DNA from: Gloeomargaritales cyanobacterium VI4D9
Lineage (GTDB): Bacteria > Cyanobacteriota > Cyanobacteriia > Gloeomargaritales > Gloeomargaritaceae
DNA length: 64,000 nt
NCBI GenBank assembly: GCA_927797885.1
Contig: OV696605.1
Span: 1,091,157-1,155,156 of the forward strand
Direction: 5' to 3'
Shown: positions 17,862-27,648 of the stretch, piece by piece
How positions within the stretch are numbered: position 1 is the first letter of the stretch
How the letters are laid out: every line of letters starts with the position of its first letter
Notes under the pieces: generated by a model
Seen by the model: only the letters and a program-made list of their open reading frames with translations
Databases searched by the model: none
Told to the model about the DNA's origin: nothing
Position numbers and translations under genes: made by a program

Positions 17862-19379
17862 GTGCGTCTGATCCGAACCTTGGCGGGGTTGCAAACCGCC
17901 CTGGCTGATCAAAAGGATCGGGGATTTGTCCCCACGATGGGGGCATTGCACGCTGGACATGAGGCCCTGATCCGGGCGGCTCGCCAGGCCCATCGGCTGG
18001 TGGTGGTGAGCATTTTTGTCAACCCGTTGCAATTTGCCCCCCAGGAGGATTTTGCCCAGTATCCTCGCACGCTGGCGGCGGATCAGGCGCTGTGTGAAGC
18101 CTTGGGGGTGGATATTCTCTTTGCCCCCACTCCTGAAGAATTGCTGGGGTCTGCCCCCCTCACCCAGGTGGTACCCCCGGCGACCCTGACCCAAACCCTC
18201 TGTGCGGTGCACCGACCGGGGCATTTTACCGGGGTGGCAACCATCGTGACATTATTATTACAAATCATCCGACCGCATACCCTGTATTTGGGGCAAAAAG
18301 ATGCCCAACAGGTGGCGGTACTGCGACGGGTGATCCAGGATTTGCACTTGGGGGTGCGGGTGCAGGTGATCCCCACCGTACGGGAAGCGGATGGTTTGGC
18401 CCTCAGTTCCCGGAATCGTTACCTCAACCCCGCCCAGCGGCACCGGGCAGGGGCAATTTATCGGGGCTTGCAGGGGGCGGAACGCCTGTTTCAGCAGGGG
18501 GAACGGCAGGCGGCGGTTCTAATGGCGGCGGTACGGCAGGCATTGGCTCAGGAAGCGGATATGAAAATTCAGTACATTGAACTGGTGCATCCCGACACTT
18601 TACAACCTCTGGATGAAATTGAAACAGTAGGTCTATTGGCGGTGGCGGTGTTTGTGGGGGAAGTGCGGTTGATTGATAATGTCCTGCTCAAATGCCGCTT
18701 GCCGGTGGTGGCCATTGATGGGCCAGCCGGGGCGGGAAAATCCACCGTGTCCCGGTTGGTGGCGCAACGGTTGGGGTTGACCTATTTGGATACGGGGGCG
18801 TTGTACCGGGCAGTGACCTGGGCGGTGTTGCGTTCCGGGGTGCCCCTTACGGATGCGGTGGGGGTGGCGGAAGTGGCGGCGCAGGCGCAGGTGGAATTAC
18901 GCTGGCAACCGGATTTGCGGGTATTTGTATCCGGGGAAGATTGTACGAATATGATTCGCACTCCAGCCGTCACCCAGGCGGTGTCCCAGGTGGCGGCGCA
19001 ACCGGCGGTACGGCAAATTTTGTTGGGGATACAGCGGCGGTACGGTCAGCGGGGGGGCATTGTGGTGGAGGGGCGGGACATTGGCACAACGGTGTTTCCC
19101 GATGCGGACCTCAAGATTTTTTTAACCGCTTCGGTGCAGGAACGGGCCCAACGGCGGTGGCGGGAACTCCAGCAACAGGGGGTCGGGGATGTGGACGTGG
19201 CGGCCATTGCCCAGGCGATCCAGGAGCGGGATGCCCAGGACAGCCAGCGGCAGGTGTCCCCCTTGCGGCAGGCCGCCGATGCGGTGGTGATTGATTCCGA
19301 TGGCTTGGACGTGGCGGGGGTGGTGGAGCAAATTGTGCGGGTGTGGCATACTCGGAACCAGACAGCGGCAGGGTTATAA
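17862..19379 (+). CDS. panC/cmk: bifunctional pantothenate synthetase / cytidylate kinase
   Basis: A 505-residue fusion. Residues 1-~275 are PanC, which ligates pantoate and beta-alanine with ATP: FVPTMGALHAGHEAL is the HxGH nucleotidyl motif region, and YLGQKDAQQ and LALSSRNRYL also fit. Residues ~283-500 are cytidylate kinase, which phosphorylates CMP: VVAIDGPAGAGKSTVSR P-loop, YLDTGALYRAVT, GRDIGTTVFPDADLKIFL. This fusion is characteristic of cyanobacteria. The start is GTG 17862, one base after the rlpA stop, indicating an operon. A TATAAT overlapping the stop codon may serve the next gene. Confidence 0.96.
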   Translation: MRLIRTLAGLQTALADQKDRGFVPTMGALHAGHEALIRAARQAHRLVVVSIFVNPLQFAPQEDFAQYPRTLAADQALCEALGVDILFAPTPEELLGSAPLTQVVPPATLTQTLCAVHRPGHFTGVATIVTLLLQIIRPHTLYLGQKDAQQVAVLRRVIQDLHLGVRVQVIPTVREADGLALSSRNRYLNPAQRHRAGAIYRGLQGAERLFQQGERQAAVLMAAVRQALAQEADMKIQYIELVHPDTLQPLDEIETVGLLAVAVFVGEVRLIDNVLLKCRLPVVAIDGPAGAGKSTVSRLVAQRLGLTYLDTGALYRAVTWAVLRSGVPLTDAVGVAEVAAQAQVELRWQPDLRVFVSGEDCTNMIRTPAVTQAVSQVAAQPAVRQILLGIQRRYGQRGGIVVEGRDIGTTVFPDADLKIFLTASVQERAQRRWRELQQQGVGDVDVAAIAQAIQERDAQDSQRQVSPLRQAADAVVIDSDGLDVAGVVEQIVRVWHTRNQTAAGL

Positions 19380-19380
19380 T
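19375..19380 (+). promoter_or_regulatory. possible -10 element for the PIN/TRAM gene
   Basis: A perfect TATAAT overlaps the panC/cmk stop codon, 28 bases before the proposed start of the following gene. No clear -35 hexamer is visible at the usual spacing. Confidence 0.35.
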
Positions 19381-19407
19381 AAAATTCAAGCCACAGGCTT
19401 GGGCGCA

Positions 19408-20490
19408 ATGCTGGATATTATCATTATCGGCTCGTTAATTTTGGTCGCCGGAGCCTTGGGGTTTCGGAGTGTGGAGCTTTTACCCCCGGAAACACTCATG
19501 CCGGTGAGTAATTTGGCGGGTTTACGCTGGGTCACGAGTGGGTTTGCGGCGTTGATTTTGGGATTACCGGCGGGGGTGATTCTCCAGGGAGCCTACCGAC
19601 GTTTGGAACAACGCCTGCGCCAGTGGCCGATTGAGGTGATTTTGACCCGGGCGGTGGGTCTGGTGGTGGGGTTACTTTTGGCGAATTTACTCCTGGCTCC
19701 CCTATTTATCCTGCCCATTCCGGTGGGGTTGGAATGGCTAAAACCCTTGGCCGCTGTTGTGACCAGCCTTTCCCTCAGTTATGTGGGGGTGACGGCGGCG
19801 GATATTCACGGGACTGCCCTACTGCGGCTGTTGAGTCCCAATACGGTACAACCGATGCTATTGGCGGAGGGAACCTTGCGCCCGGCGGCGAGTAAATTGC
19901 TCGACAGTAGTGTGATTATTGATGGGCGCATCGAGGCGATTTTGGCAACCCAATTTTTGGAGGGACAATTAATTATCCCTCGATTCGTGTTGGCGGAACT
20001 GCAAACCCTGGCGGATAGTAGCAATGACCAACGGCGCAGTCGGGGACGCAAGGGGTTGGAGTTATTAAAGCGTTTGCAACAAAATTATCCCCAGCGATTG
20101 GTCATTCACAGTGCAGATTACCCGGATTTGGATACGGTGGATGCCAAATTGGTGCGGTTGGCGCAGGAACTGAATGCCATGTTACTCACCAATGATTATG
20201 GGTTAAACCAAGTGGCTTCGGTGCAAAATGTGACGGTTCTCAATATCAATGAATTAGCCCAGGCACTGCGGGCGTTGTACTTGCCGGGGGATACTTTAGA
20301 CCTAAAAATTCTCAAGGAAGGGAAGGAACCAAGTCAGGGGGTGGGTTATTTGGATGATGGCACGATGGTGGTGGTGGAGCAAGGGCGGGCATACATTGGG
20401 GATGAATTGCCGGTGGTGGTAACGGGAGCATTGCAAACTTCGGCGGGGCGGATGATTTTTGCGCGCCCCAAGGCATCCTTGAAAACATGA
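19408..20490 (+). CDS. PIN/TRAM domain membrane protein (YacL-like)
   Basis: The 360-residue product resembles YacL-type proteins. It has about four N-terminal membrane segments (residues 1-115), a PIN nuclease-like domain (about 165-280; LDSSVIIDGRIEAIL, LLTNDYGLNQVA carrying the acidic residues), and a C-terminal TRAM-like segment (GVGYLDDGTMVVVEQGR). PIN domains cleave RNA; TRAM domains bind RNA. The in-frame reading extends upstream into panC/cmk, but ATG 19408 (MLDIIII) is the sensible start because the first membrane helix begins there. The cellular role is not established. Confidence 0.85.
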   Translation: MLDIIIIGSLILVAGALGFRSVELLPPETLMPVSNLAGLRWVTSGFAALILGLPAGVILQGAYRRLEQRLRQWPIEVILTRAVGLVVGLLLANLLLAPLFILPIPVGLEWLKPLAAVVTSLSLSYVGVTAADIHGTALLRLLSPNTVQPMLLAEGTLRPAASKLLDSSVIIDGRIEAILATQFLEGQLIIPRFVLAELQTLADSSNDQRRSRGRKGLELLKRLQQNYPQRLVIHSADYPDLDTVDAKLVRLAQELNAMLLTNDYGLNQVASVQNVTVLNINELAQALRALYLPGDTLDLKILKEGKEPSQGVGYLDDGTMVVVEQGRAYIGDELPVVVTGALQTSAGRMIFARPKASLKT

Positions 20491-20585
20491 ATTTTATGAT
20501 ACTTCTGTTTATTTGAATCAACTAAAATGGAAAAATTCTGCAAACAATCCGTACTCATCTCCCCGGAATCTGTAATTATTTTATC

Positions 20586-20711
20586 AGTAGAACGACGAGC
20601 GGTGTGATGGAAGGAATTAACAACCGCATTAAATTCATAAAGAGGCAAGCTCATGGCTTTTTAAGTTTTGACAACTTCCGGGCGAGAACTTTAGCCACCT
20701 TCTCTGATTAG
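20586..20711 (+). pseudogene. ISL3-family transposase, C-terminal remnant
   Basis: Reading to the stop at 20709-20711 gives GVMEGINNRIKFIKRQAHGF followed by LSFDNFRARTLATFSD, the conserved C-terminal end of ISL3-family DDE transposases. The rest of the gene is missing, and upstream sequence shows no homologous frame. Confidence 0.7.
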
Positions 20712-20889
20712 AAAAAATTATCACCCTAAATCCAGGAGAGCCAGAAAATTTTGCGTAAGTCCTGCATTTATTCATTTATCGCTATTTATCGCTTGGGTGC
20801 GCTGGCACAGGGCACGGAACAATCCAGGGGTGGGGTGCCGGGGTCTGGCTACAAGCGAAAGTAGCAAATTTACAAATAAAATATACATA

Positions 20890-21300
20890 TTGAGAGATTG
20901 ACATACTCCCCTGCCTTTAGGCGTTGGCCATGCCGGAGGCATAAGGCAGGAGATTTCTTGGTAAGAACTCCCTTCCGCTACGCAAACAGCGAGCGCACTT
21001 AACCGTTTCAGGTTGCCCCTCAACCGCAGTGGTGCATCTCTCCCCCTTCCGTAGGTGGCGCAAGCCATAGGATTCCCCCTTACGGGGCAGTTCCCTTCTA
21101 AGCGTAGTGTGCCGCAGGCACTGCCCTAAGGTACCGTTGAACCAACCAAAGAAAACTTAGGTTCTTCCCTAGCCGCTAGGCTACTGGGTTTTTAAAGAGG
21201 TTGACTACCCTCACCTGTAGATTTAGTATAGCACAAACAGTATAGCACAAAGCCGTCCTCTAGGCGTAGCCGTGCCGTAAGCATAAAGACGGGACTTTAG
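20890..21300 (-). mobile_element. orphan IS200/IS605-like element without transposase (PATE-like)
   Basis: About 410 bp lie between two subterminal hairpins and contain no convincing gene. One end has TTGACATACTCCCCTGCC pairing with GGCAGGAGA, the shape and sequence style of the right end downstream of tnpB in IS200/IS605 elements. The other has GCCGTCCT pairing with AAGACGGGA followed by ACTTTAGACCC. Read on the minus strand, the interior (GGGGAATCC, then CACCACTGCGGTTGAGGGGC) resembles the structured 3' region from which TnpB guide RNA is made in such elements. No tnpA or tnpB remains. Each hairpin loop carries one copy of a short dispersed repeat. Boundaries are approximate. Confidence 0.5.
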
Positions 21301-21344
21301 ACCCAGTTTTTTGGTAATCTGTAGTTCGCTCATTTCCTTCGGTC

Positions 21345-24300
21345 ATGCACTCACCAAATTTTCATTTCTTGGCATCCCATGATGAACAGCTTGTTCGTCT
21401 CGGTGCTTTGGCTGAACGCTATTTCCAAGAAGACCCCAACACTTGCATAATTAAATTACGACAGTTTGCTGAACTTTTAGCCCAATTGACTGCTGCCAAG
21501 ACGGGGCTATTTATCTCCACTGAAGAGAACCAAGCGGATTTATTGAGAAGATTAAAATTTGAACGAGTGATAACAGAGCAGGTAGCCGATCTATTTCACC
21601 AAATCAGGATTGTAGGGAACAAAGCAACCCATCAATGTACAGGTAGCCATAGGGAAGCCCTAACTCAATTAAAAATCGCCCGCAATCTAGGCATCTGGTT
21701 TCACCAGACATTCAGTGGAGATAGAAATTTCAAGGCAGGGGCTTTTGTGCCTCCACCGAAACCCGCTGATGCAAACGCAGACCTGACCGCCGAACTGGAA
21801 CGGTTACGGAACGAATTGGAAAAGACCCGTAGTGAGGCAGAAAAAGCTAGACAAGCCGCCGAAGACCAAGCAAAAGCCTTACTAAGTGCCGAAGAGAAAG
21901 CCCAGCGAGAAGCAGAAGAACGAGCTTTATGGGAGCAGTTGGCGATCGAGGCAGAACAGGCAAGATCAGCTCTACAAGCTCAGCTAACCAGTATGCAATC
22001 CGCTACTCAGCAAACCGCCCTTGTTATCAATATGTCCGAACAAGCGGCATTCAGTATTGACCTAGATGAAGATGAAACCAGAGCAATTATCGATCAGCAG
22101 TTGCGAGATGCGGGTTGGGAGGCTGACACCCAAAACTTACGCTACAGCAAAGGGGCTAGACCTGCAAAAGGAAGGAACATGGCGATCGCTGAATGGCAAA
22201 CCACAAATGGTATCGCTGATTATGCCTTGTTTGTAGGTATGCGCTGTATTGGAATAATAGAAGCCAAACGCAGACAGAAAAATGTTTCTACAGCGATCGA
22301 CCAAGCGGAGAGGTATGCCAAAGGCTTTCAGCTTCAAGATGGAGTAGGGTTAGTCGATGGCAGTCCGTGGGGTGAATTTTATGTTCCTTTTGTATTTGCT
22401 ACCAATGGGCGACCCTACCTAAAACAAATTGAAACAGAGAGCGGCATCTGGTTTCGGGATGTGCGTAAACCGACCAACCGCCGCCGTGCCTTGGCTGGAT
22501 GGCTCACTCCAGAAGGATTGCAGGCACAATTAGATATGGATCGGGAGACTGCCCATACAGCCCTGAAAAACCAGCCTTATGAATTTGGATTTCCCCTGCG
22601 ACCCTATCAGCAACGGGCGATCGCCGCTGTAGAAAATGCCCTAGAGCAGGATCGGCGAGAAATGTTGGTAGCAATGGCAACGGGGACTGGTAAAACTAAA
22701 CTAGCGATCGCTCTGCTCTACCGTCTTTTGACCGCCAAACGATTTCGCCGAGTTTGCTTTGTGGTCGATCGTAATGCTTTGGGAACACAGACAGCAGATC
22801 AATTTCGCACTACTAAAATTGTGTCAACCAAAACCTTTGCTGATATTTTTGGATTGCAGAGCTTAAAAGATATTGAACCAGAGTCAGAAACAAAAGTACA
22901 TATCTGCACCATTCAAGGACTGGTGAAGCGAGTGTTATATGCCAGTGAACCCAGTGATATTCCCCCAGTCGATCAGTACGATTTGCTGTTGGTGGATGAA
23001 TGTCATCGGGGCTATCTACTCGATCGGGAAATGTCTGATAGTGAACTCAGTTTCCGCAGTCAGGATGACTACATTTCCAAATATCGCCGGGTTTTGGAAT
23101 ACTTTGATGCTGTGAAAATTGGGCTGACGGCGACACCTGCCCTGCATACGGTGGAGATTTTTGGCGAACCCGTGTTTACTTACTCCTATCGGGAGGCAGT
23201 GATTGATGGCTTTCTCATTGACCATGAACCCCCTGTGCAGATTACTACTTCCCTCAGTCAGAGTGGTATTAACTTTCGGGTTGGAGAAGCATTGGATGTC
23301 ATTTATTCCCCCACTGGGCATTTACAACGCATCTATGCCCCAGACAATCTAAATTTTGATGTAGATGATTTTAATAAAAGAGTGATAACCGTTCCGTTTA
23401 ATCAGGCGGTAGCCCAAGAATTAGCAAAACATATTGATCCAAATTTGCCTGGCAAAACCCTGATTTTTGCGGTGAATGATGCCCATGCAGATATAGTAGT
23501 TGACCAAATCAAACAAGCAATGGAAGACTACTACGGTGAAATTGAGGATGGTGCTGTTCGCAAAATTACGGGTAGCGTCGATCGAGTCAGTGAATTGATC
23601 CGCTCCTATCGTAATGATTCACTGCCGAAAATTGCAGTTACGGTTGATCTGCTGACCACAGGGATTGATGTGCCAAGCATTACCAATCTAGTGTTTTTGC
23701 GGCGGGTGAATAGTCGCATTTTGTATGAGCAGATGTTGGGGCGGGCTACTCGTCCCTGTCCTGAGATTGAGAAAGAGACCTTTCGGATTTTTGATGCTGT
23801 TGATTTGTATGGCAAACTCCAAAATCTAACGGAAATGAAACCCGTTGCTGTCAATCCATCTATCTCATTTGCCCAGTTGTTTGATGAATTAGTAGGGGTG
23901 ACTGAAGATAAACAGCGGGGTGAAATTAGAGACCAAATTATTGTCAAGCTAAGACGGAAGCTAAAGCAATTGTCTGCTCAGATTAGGGAACAGTATGAGG
24001 CGCATTGCGGTGAACTCCCTGAACAGACTTTGGAGAGGTTCAGAACTGCCCCACTGGAAGAGTTAGTAGATTGGATAAGAAACCATCCACAAATTGGGCA
24101 GATTTTGGATTGGCGTTCAGATGATGGACAGGGAAGATGGATACCTATTTCCCATCACCCTGATGAAGTGGTTGCCGTGAACAGTGGCTATGGCACTGGG
24201 CAAAAACCGAATGATTTTCTGGATAGCTTTGCAAACTATGTCAGGAATAATCTGAATAAAATTGTGGCTTTGACCGTAGTGGTACAGCGACCAAGAGAGC

Positions 24301-24710
24301 TAACCCGTGCCCAATTGCGGGAATTGCGCCTAGAACTTGATAGGATGGGCTACTCAGAGACAAATTTGCGTAGGGCATGGCAGGAGACCCAAAATGAAGA
24401 TATTGCGGCTTCAATCGTGGGTTTCATCCGTCAGGCGGCGTTGGGCGACCCCCTAGTTCCCTATGAGGAACGGGTCAGAAATGCTATGAAGCGCATACTG
24501 GCAAAGCGGGCATGGACAGAACCTCAACGGAAATGGTTGCAGAGAATTGGGGAACAGGTGGTGCGGGAATTGGTGGTTGATCGCTCAGTCCTAGATCAGG
24601 AACCGTTCCAGAAGGACGGGGGATTTAACCGCCTCAACCGCATTTTTGATGGGCAGTTGGAAGCAATTTTAGGAGAAATTAACGAGGAATTATGGCGAAC
24701 AACAGCGTAA
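21345..24710 (+). CDS. hsdR: type I restriction endonuclease subunit R (EcoEI-like), locus 1
   Basis: HsdR is the DNA translocase and nuclease of a type I R-M complex. The 1121-residue protein begins with a DUF4145-like region (residues ~15-95) and then a charged coiled coil (~145-215, rich in EKARQAAEDQAKAL). The nuclease segment CIGIIEAKRRQ with its upstream Asp is near residue 300. The helicase core has MATGTGKTKLAIALLY near residue 444 and LLLVDECHRGY near 550. An EcoEI-type C-terminal domain completes it. It overlaps hsdM by 19 bases. Two HIP1 octamers lie in its coding sequence near 22618 and 22704, and a third at 22182. Confidence 0.93.
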   Translation: MHSPNFHFLASHDEQLVRLGALAERYFQEDPNTCIIKLRQFAELLAQLTAAKTGLFISTEENQADLLRRLKFERVITEQVADLFHQIRIVGNKATHQCTGSHREALTQLKIARNLGIWFHQTFSGDRNFKAGAFVPPPKPADANADLTAELERLRNELEKTRSEAEKARQAAEDQAKALLSAEEKAQREAEERALWEQLAIEAEQARSALQAQLTSMQSATQQTALVINMSEQAAFSIDLDEDETRAIIDQQLRDAGWEADTQNLRYSKGARPAKGRNMAIAEWQTTNGIADYALFVGMRCIGIIEAKRRQKNVSTAIDQAERYAKGFQLQDGVGLVDGSPWGEFYVPFVFATNGRPYLKQIETESGIWFRDVRKPTNRRRALAGWLTPEGLQAQLDMDRETAHTALKNQPYEFGFPLRPYQQRAIAAVENALEQDRREMLVAMATGTGKTKLAIALLYRLLTAKRFRRVCFVVDRNALGTQTADQFRTTKIVSTKTFADIFGLQSLKDIEPESETKVHICTIQGLVKRVLYASEPSDIPPVDQYDLLLVDECHRGYLLDREMSDSELSFRSQDDYISKYRRVLEYFDAVKIGLTATPALHTVEIFGEPVFTYSYREAVIDGFLIDHEPPVQITTSLSQSGINFRVGEALDVIYSPTGHLQRIYAPDNLNFDVDDFNKRVITVPFNQAVAQELAKHIDPNLPGKTLIFAVNDAHADIVVDQIKQAMEDYYGEIEDGAVRKITGSVDRVSELIRSYRNDSLPKIAVTVDLLTTGIDVPSITNLVFLRRVNSRILYEQMLGRATRPCPEIEKETFRIFDAVDLYGKLQNLTEMKPVAVNPSISFAQLFDELVGVTEDKQRGEIRDQIIVKLRRKLKQLSAQIREQYEAHCGELPEQTLERFRTAPLEELVDWIRNHPQIGQILDWRSDDGQGRWIPISHHPDEVVAVNSGYGTGQKPNDFLDSFANYVRNNLNKIVALTVVVQRPRELTRAQLRELRLELDRMGYSETNLRRAWQETQNEDIAASIVGFIRQAALGDPLVPYEERVRNAMKRILAKRAWTEPQRKWLQRIGEQVVRELVVDRSVLDQEPFQKDGGFNRLNRIFDGQLEAILGEINEELWRTTA

Positions 24711-26140
24711 CCAGCGATATTGTTGCCAAGCTGTGGAATTTGTGCAATATCCTGCGGGATGATGGCATTACCTATAACGAGTATGTTACGGAGCTAACCT
24801 ATCTATTGTTTCTCAAGATGTTGGCAGAAACGGGCAAGGAAGCACGCCTGCCATCTGCGTATCGCTGGGCTGAACTCGATCGCCGTGACGGGTTGGATCA
24901 GTTGGAGTTTTACCGTCGGCTTTTGTTGGACTTGGGCAACCCAAAGCAGGTGAGCGATCCAGTAGTGTTGGCAATTTTTACAGATGCCCAAACTCGCCTG
25001 CGAAAGCCCACCAATTTGAAGGCGTTGACAGATGCGATCGATCGTTTGGATTGGTTTTCAGCGAGGGAAGAGGGGTTAGGCAATCTCTATGAAGGTTTGC
25101 TAGAGAAGAATGCGGCTGAGAAAAAATCTGGAGCAGGGCAATACTTCACCCCACGACCTTTAATTGATTGCCTGGTGCGGCTGGTGAAACCCCAACCAGG
25201 GGAGGTGATTCAAGACCCAGCGGCGGGTACGGGCGGTTTTTTGGTGGCGGCGGATCAATACATCAAAAAGCTAACGGATGATCTCTATGCTCTCACTCCA
25301 GAACAGGCTCACTTCCAGCGCCATGAAGCTTATCGGGGTTTGGAGTTAGTGCCTGACACCCATCGGCTATGTTTGATGAATTTGATGTTGCATGGCATTG
25401 AAAGTATGGTGGGTTGTGGCGATAGTCTGTCACCCGATGGGGAGGCGTTGGGCAAAGCGGATGTAATTTTGACCAATCCACCCTTTGGCACGAAAAAAGG
25501 GGGCGGGCGACCAACTCGATCGGATTTTTCCATTACTGCTGAAACTTCTAATAAGCAGTTGGCATTTGTGGAGCATATCTATCGAGCGCTGAAGCCGGGG
25601 GGCAGGGCGGCGGTGGTAGTGCCAGATAATGTGCTGTTTGAGGACAATACGGGACGCAGACTGCGACAGCAATTGATGGAATGGTGTGATCTCCATACGA
25701 TTTTGCGCTTACCGACAGGGATTTTCTATGCCCAAGGGGTAAAAACCAATGTTCTCTTTTTCACAAGGGGGAAAACTGATCGCCAGAATACCAAAGCAGT
25801 TTGGGTATATGAACTACGGGCAAATATGCCCAGCTTTGGCAAAACTAGACCCCTCACAGTGGCAGATTTTGCTGAATTTGAAGCGGCTTTTGGGGATGAC
25901 CCCTTTGGCAAGTCCGATCGGGTGGATCAGGGAGAAGAGGGGCGGTGGCGGTGCTTCAGTCGTCAGCAGATTGCCGATCGCAATGATAATCTGGATATTA
26001 GCTGGCTAAAAGATACCAGTAATGACCCAGAAGATGAACTAACCGAGCCAGAGGAAATCGCTGAAGCGATTGCAAATCATTTAACCAACGCCCTTCGAGA
26101 AATAGAAAGTTTAATGGATGAATTTAGTACCGATGGTTAA
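24692..26140 (+). CDS. hsdM: type I DNA methyltransferase subunit M
   Basis: HsdM transfers methyl groups from SAM to adenine N6 at the site chosen by HsdS. The 482-residue protein has an N-terminal helical HsdM domain (ITYNEYVTELTYLLFLKM) and the SAM motif DPAAGTGGFL at residues 175-184. The catalytic motif NPPF is at 262-265 (LTNPPFGTKKGGGR). The length is typical. It starts inside hsdR (19-base overlap). The partner hsdS lies 2.9 kb downstream, separated by toxin-antitoxin genes and a Uma2 gene. This is the only hsdM in the window. Confidence 0.95.
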   Translation: MANNSVTSDIVAKLWNLCNILRDDGITYNEYVTELTYLLFLKMLAETGKEARLPSAYRWAELDRRDGLDQLEFYRRLLLDLGNPKQVSDPVVLAIFTDAQTRLRKPTNLKALTDAIDRLDWFSAREEGLGNLYEGLLEKNAAEKKSGAGQYFTPRPLIDCLVRLVKPQPGEVIQDPAAGTGGFLVAADQYIKKLTDDLYALTPEQAHFQRHEAYRGLELVPDTHRLCLMNLMLHGIESMVGCGDSLSPDGEALGKADVILTNPPFGTKKGGGRPTRSDFSITAETSNKQLAFVEHIYRALKPGGRAAVVVPDNVLFEDNTGRRLRQQLMEWCDLHTILRLPTGIFYAQGVKTNVLFFTRGKTDRQNTKAVWVYELRANMPSFGKTRPLTVADFAEFEAAFGDDPFGKSDRVDQGEEGRWRCFSRQQIADRNDNLDISWLKDTSNDPEDELTEPEEIAEAIANHLTNALREIESLMDEFSTDG

Positions 26141-26155
26141 AAGGAAAGAGAGACT

Positions 26156-26506
26156 ATGAGTATTACGATAGATGCCACAAAAGTTGATTTGTATAAGAAA
26201 CTGTGGGAGCGCTTGCACATCGTTGAGGAAGACATAATTAAATTTTGTCAGAAGTGGAGAATTATTGAGTTTGGGGTATTTGGATCAGTGATAAGGGATG
26301 ATTTTCGGGATGATAGTGATGTGGATATTTTAGTAACCTTTGCTCCTGAAGTTAGGCAGCAACTTGTAGATAGGCTGGATATGCAGGAAGAGATTGAAAC
26401 TTTATTTGGTCGTCCTGTGGATATAGTGCAAAAAAGTTTACTTAAAAATCCCTATCTGCGTGCTGAGGTTTTGAGTTCTTGTTTGATGATTTATGACAAT
26501 AAGTAA
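26156..26506 (+). CDS. mntA: MNT-domain nucleotidyltransferase, antitoxin of a HEPN/MNT pair
   Basis: A 116-residue minimal nucleotidyltransferase. The motif GSVIRDDFRDDSDVDI matches the GS-x10-DxD active site that binds metal and nucleotide. MntA enzymes neutralise their partner HepT toxins by AMPylating a tyrosine next to the HEPN active site. The gene overlaps the following HEPN gene by 14 bases, the normal pair layout. It sits just after hsdM within the R-M locus, with a purine-rich leader (AAAGGAAAGAGAG) serving as ribosome binding site. Confidence 0.88.
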   Translation: MSITIDATKVDLYKKLWERLHIVEEDIIKFCQKWRIIEFGVFGSVIRDDFRDDSDVDILVTFAPEVRQQLVDRLDMQEEIETLFGRPVDIVQKSLLKNPYLRAEVLSSCLMIYDNK

Positions 26507-26849
26507 TAAAGATGCTACATCATTATGGGAAATTGCAACTGCGATTGAGCGTATTCAGAGTTTTACAGCTAGTATGAGCTATGATGATTATATTGCAAAT
26601 GATTTAGTGCAAAGTGCCGTCGAGCGTAGGTTTGAGATTATTGGTGAGGCAGTACGGCGGCTTTCTGATGAGTTTAAGCAAGTACATCCTGAAATAGATT
26701 GGCGTAAGTTAGTGGGTTTACGAAACATAATTGCTCATCGCTACGATCAAATAGATCATGCTATTTTGTGGGATGCAATCGAGTCTTTTCTACCTAATTT
26801 ACTTGAACAAGTAAAGATTATATTGCCCCCAGTTTCGGATATTGATTAG
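26493..26849 (+). CDS. hepT: HEPN-domain toxin of the MNT/HEPN pair
   Basis: A 118-residue all-helical HEPN protein (DUF86 type). The putative RNase motif is intact: GLRNIIAHRYDQID contains R-x4-H followed by the tyrosine that the partner MntA modifies. HepT proteins cut tRNA or other RNA when freed. It starts inside mntA (14-base overlap). Together they form the first of two such pairs between hsdM and hsdS. Whether this pair guards the R-M locus or is only a stabiliser cannot be told from sequence. Confidence 0.88.
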   Translation: MTISNKDATSLWEIATAIERIQSFTASMSYDDYIANDLVQSAVERRFEIIGEAVRRLSDEFKQVHPEIDWRKLVGLRNIIAHRYDQIDHAILWDAIESFLPNLLEQVKIILPPVSDID

Positions 26850-26926
26850 TGTTTATTTAGAAATTTGCAGTGGTTTTAGCAGAGATGATAAATTGATAAA
26901 GAGTTTACCCCCAATGGAGGTCAGTC

Positions 26927-27526
26927 ATGATTGCCAACCAGCAAGCTAGAGGTCTTACCCCAGATGAATATCTGGCATGGGAGAGGGAGCAACCTATCAG
27001 ACACGAATATATTGATGGTGAAGTTTATGCGATGACGGGTGGGACATTGCCCCACAATGCCATTGCTGTAAATCTAATCAGTATCCTGCGGGGCAGACTG
27101 AGAGGGACTCAATGCCGAGTTTATGCCGCTGATGCCAAAGTAAGAATTTCTGCTCAAGGACCCTATTTCTATCCTGATGTGGTGGTGACTTGTGATGAGC
27201 GGGATCGTCGCGCCACAGAAGCTATCCAATATCCCAAGCTGATTATTGAAGTTCTTTCGCCGAGTACCGCTAGCTTCGATCGTGGAGATAAGTTTAAGTT
27301 CTACCGCCGCATCCCTACCCTAGAAGAATATGTGTTGATTGATTCTGAGAAAGTGGGCATAGACTGTTATCGCAAAACCAGTGGAGGCAAATGGGAATTG
27401 AGCACCTACCCAGAAGATGGAGGGGATATTTTAGAATTGGTGAGCTTGAATTTTCAGTGTCCTTTGGCGTTGGTCTATGAAGAGGTAGAATTTCCAGAGT
27501 CATCTTTACAAATGATTGAAGGTTAA
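26927..27526 (+). CDS. Uma2-family putative endonuclease
   Basis: A 199-residue member of the Uma2 (DUF820) family, a PD-(D/E)XK-fold group greatly expanded in cyanobacteria. Visible landmarks are LTPDEYLAWEREQPIRHEYIDGEVYAM, split here as LTPDEYLAWE and RHEYIDGEVYAMTGGT. YFYPDVVVTC carries the catalytic Asp region, and KLIIEVLSPST carries the Glu-x-(Lys-like) segment. A ribosome binding site (GGAGG) precedes ATG 26927. The biological role of the family is unsettled; a second member lies at 52858-53421. Confidence 0.85.
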   Translation: MIANQQARGLTPDEYLAWEREQPIRHEYIDGEVYAMTGGTLPHNAIAVNLISILRGRLRGTQCRVYAADAKVRISAQGPYFYPDVVVTCDERDRRATEAIQYPKLIIEVLSPSTASFDRGDKFKFYRRIPTLEEYVLIDSEKVGIDCYRKTSGGKWELSTYPEDGGDILELVSLNFQCPLALVYEEVEFPESSLQMIEG

Positions 27527-27648
27527 TCAATGAGTAGAGAGAATACATCTAAAGATGAAGTGCGTTATGTCTAGTAAATTGCTTATTCTTCTGTTCCAAG
27601 AGAAGATTAACTTCAGACAAATCGAACTGTTTATCCAGGAGATTGATC

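Noticed and set aside
17862-19379. PanC-Cmk fusion as something novel
   Set aside because: This fusion is well known in cyanobacteria.
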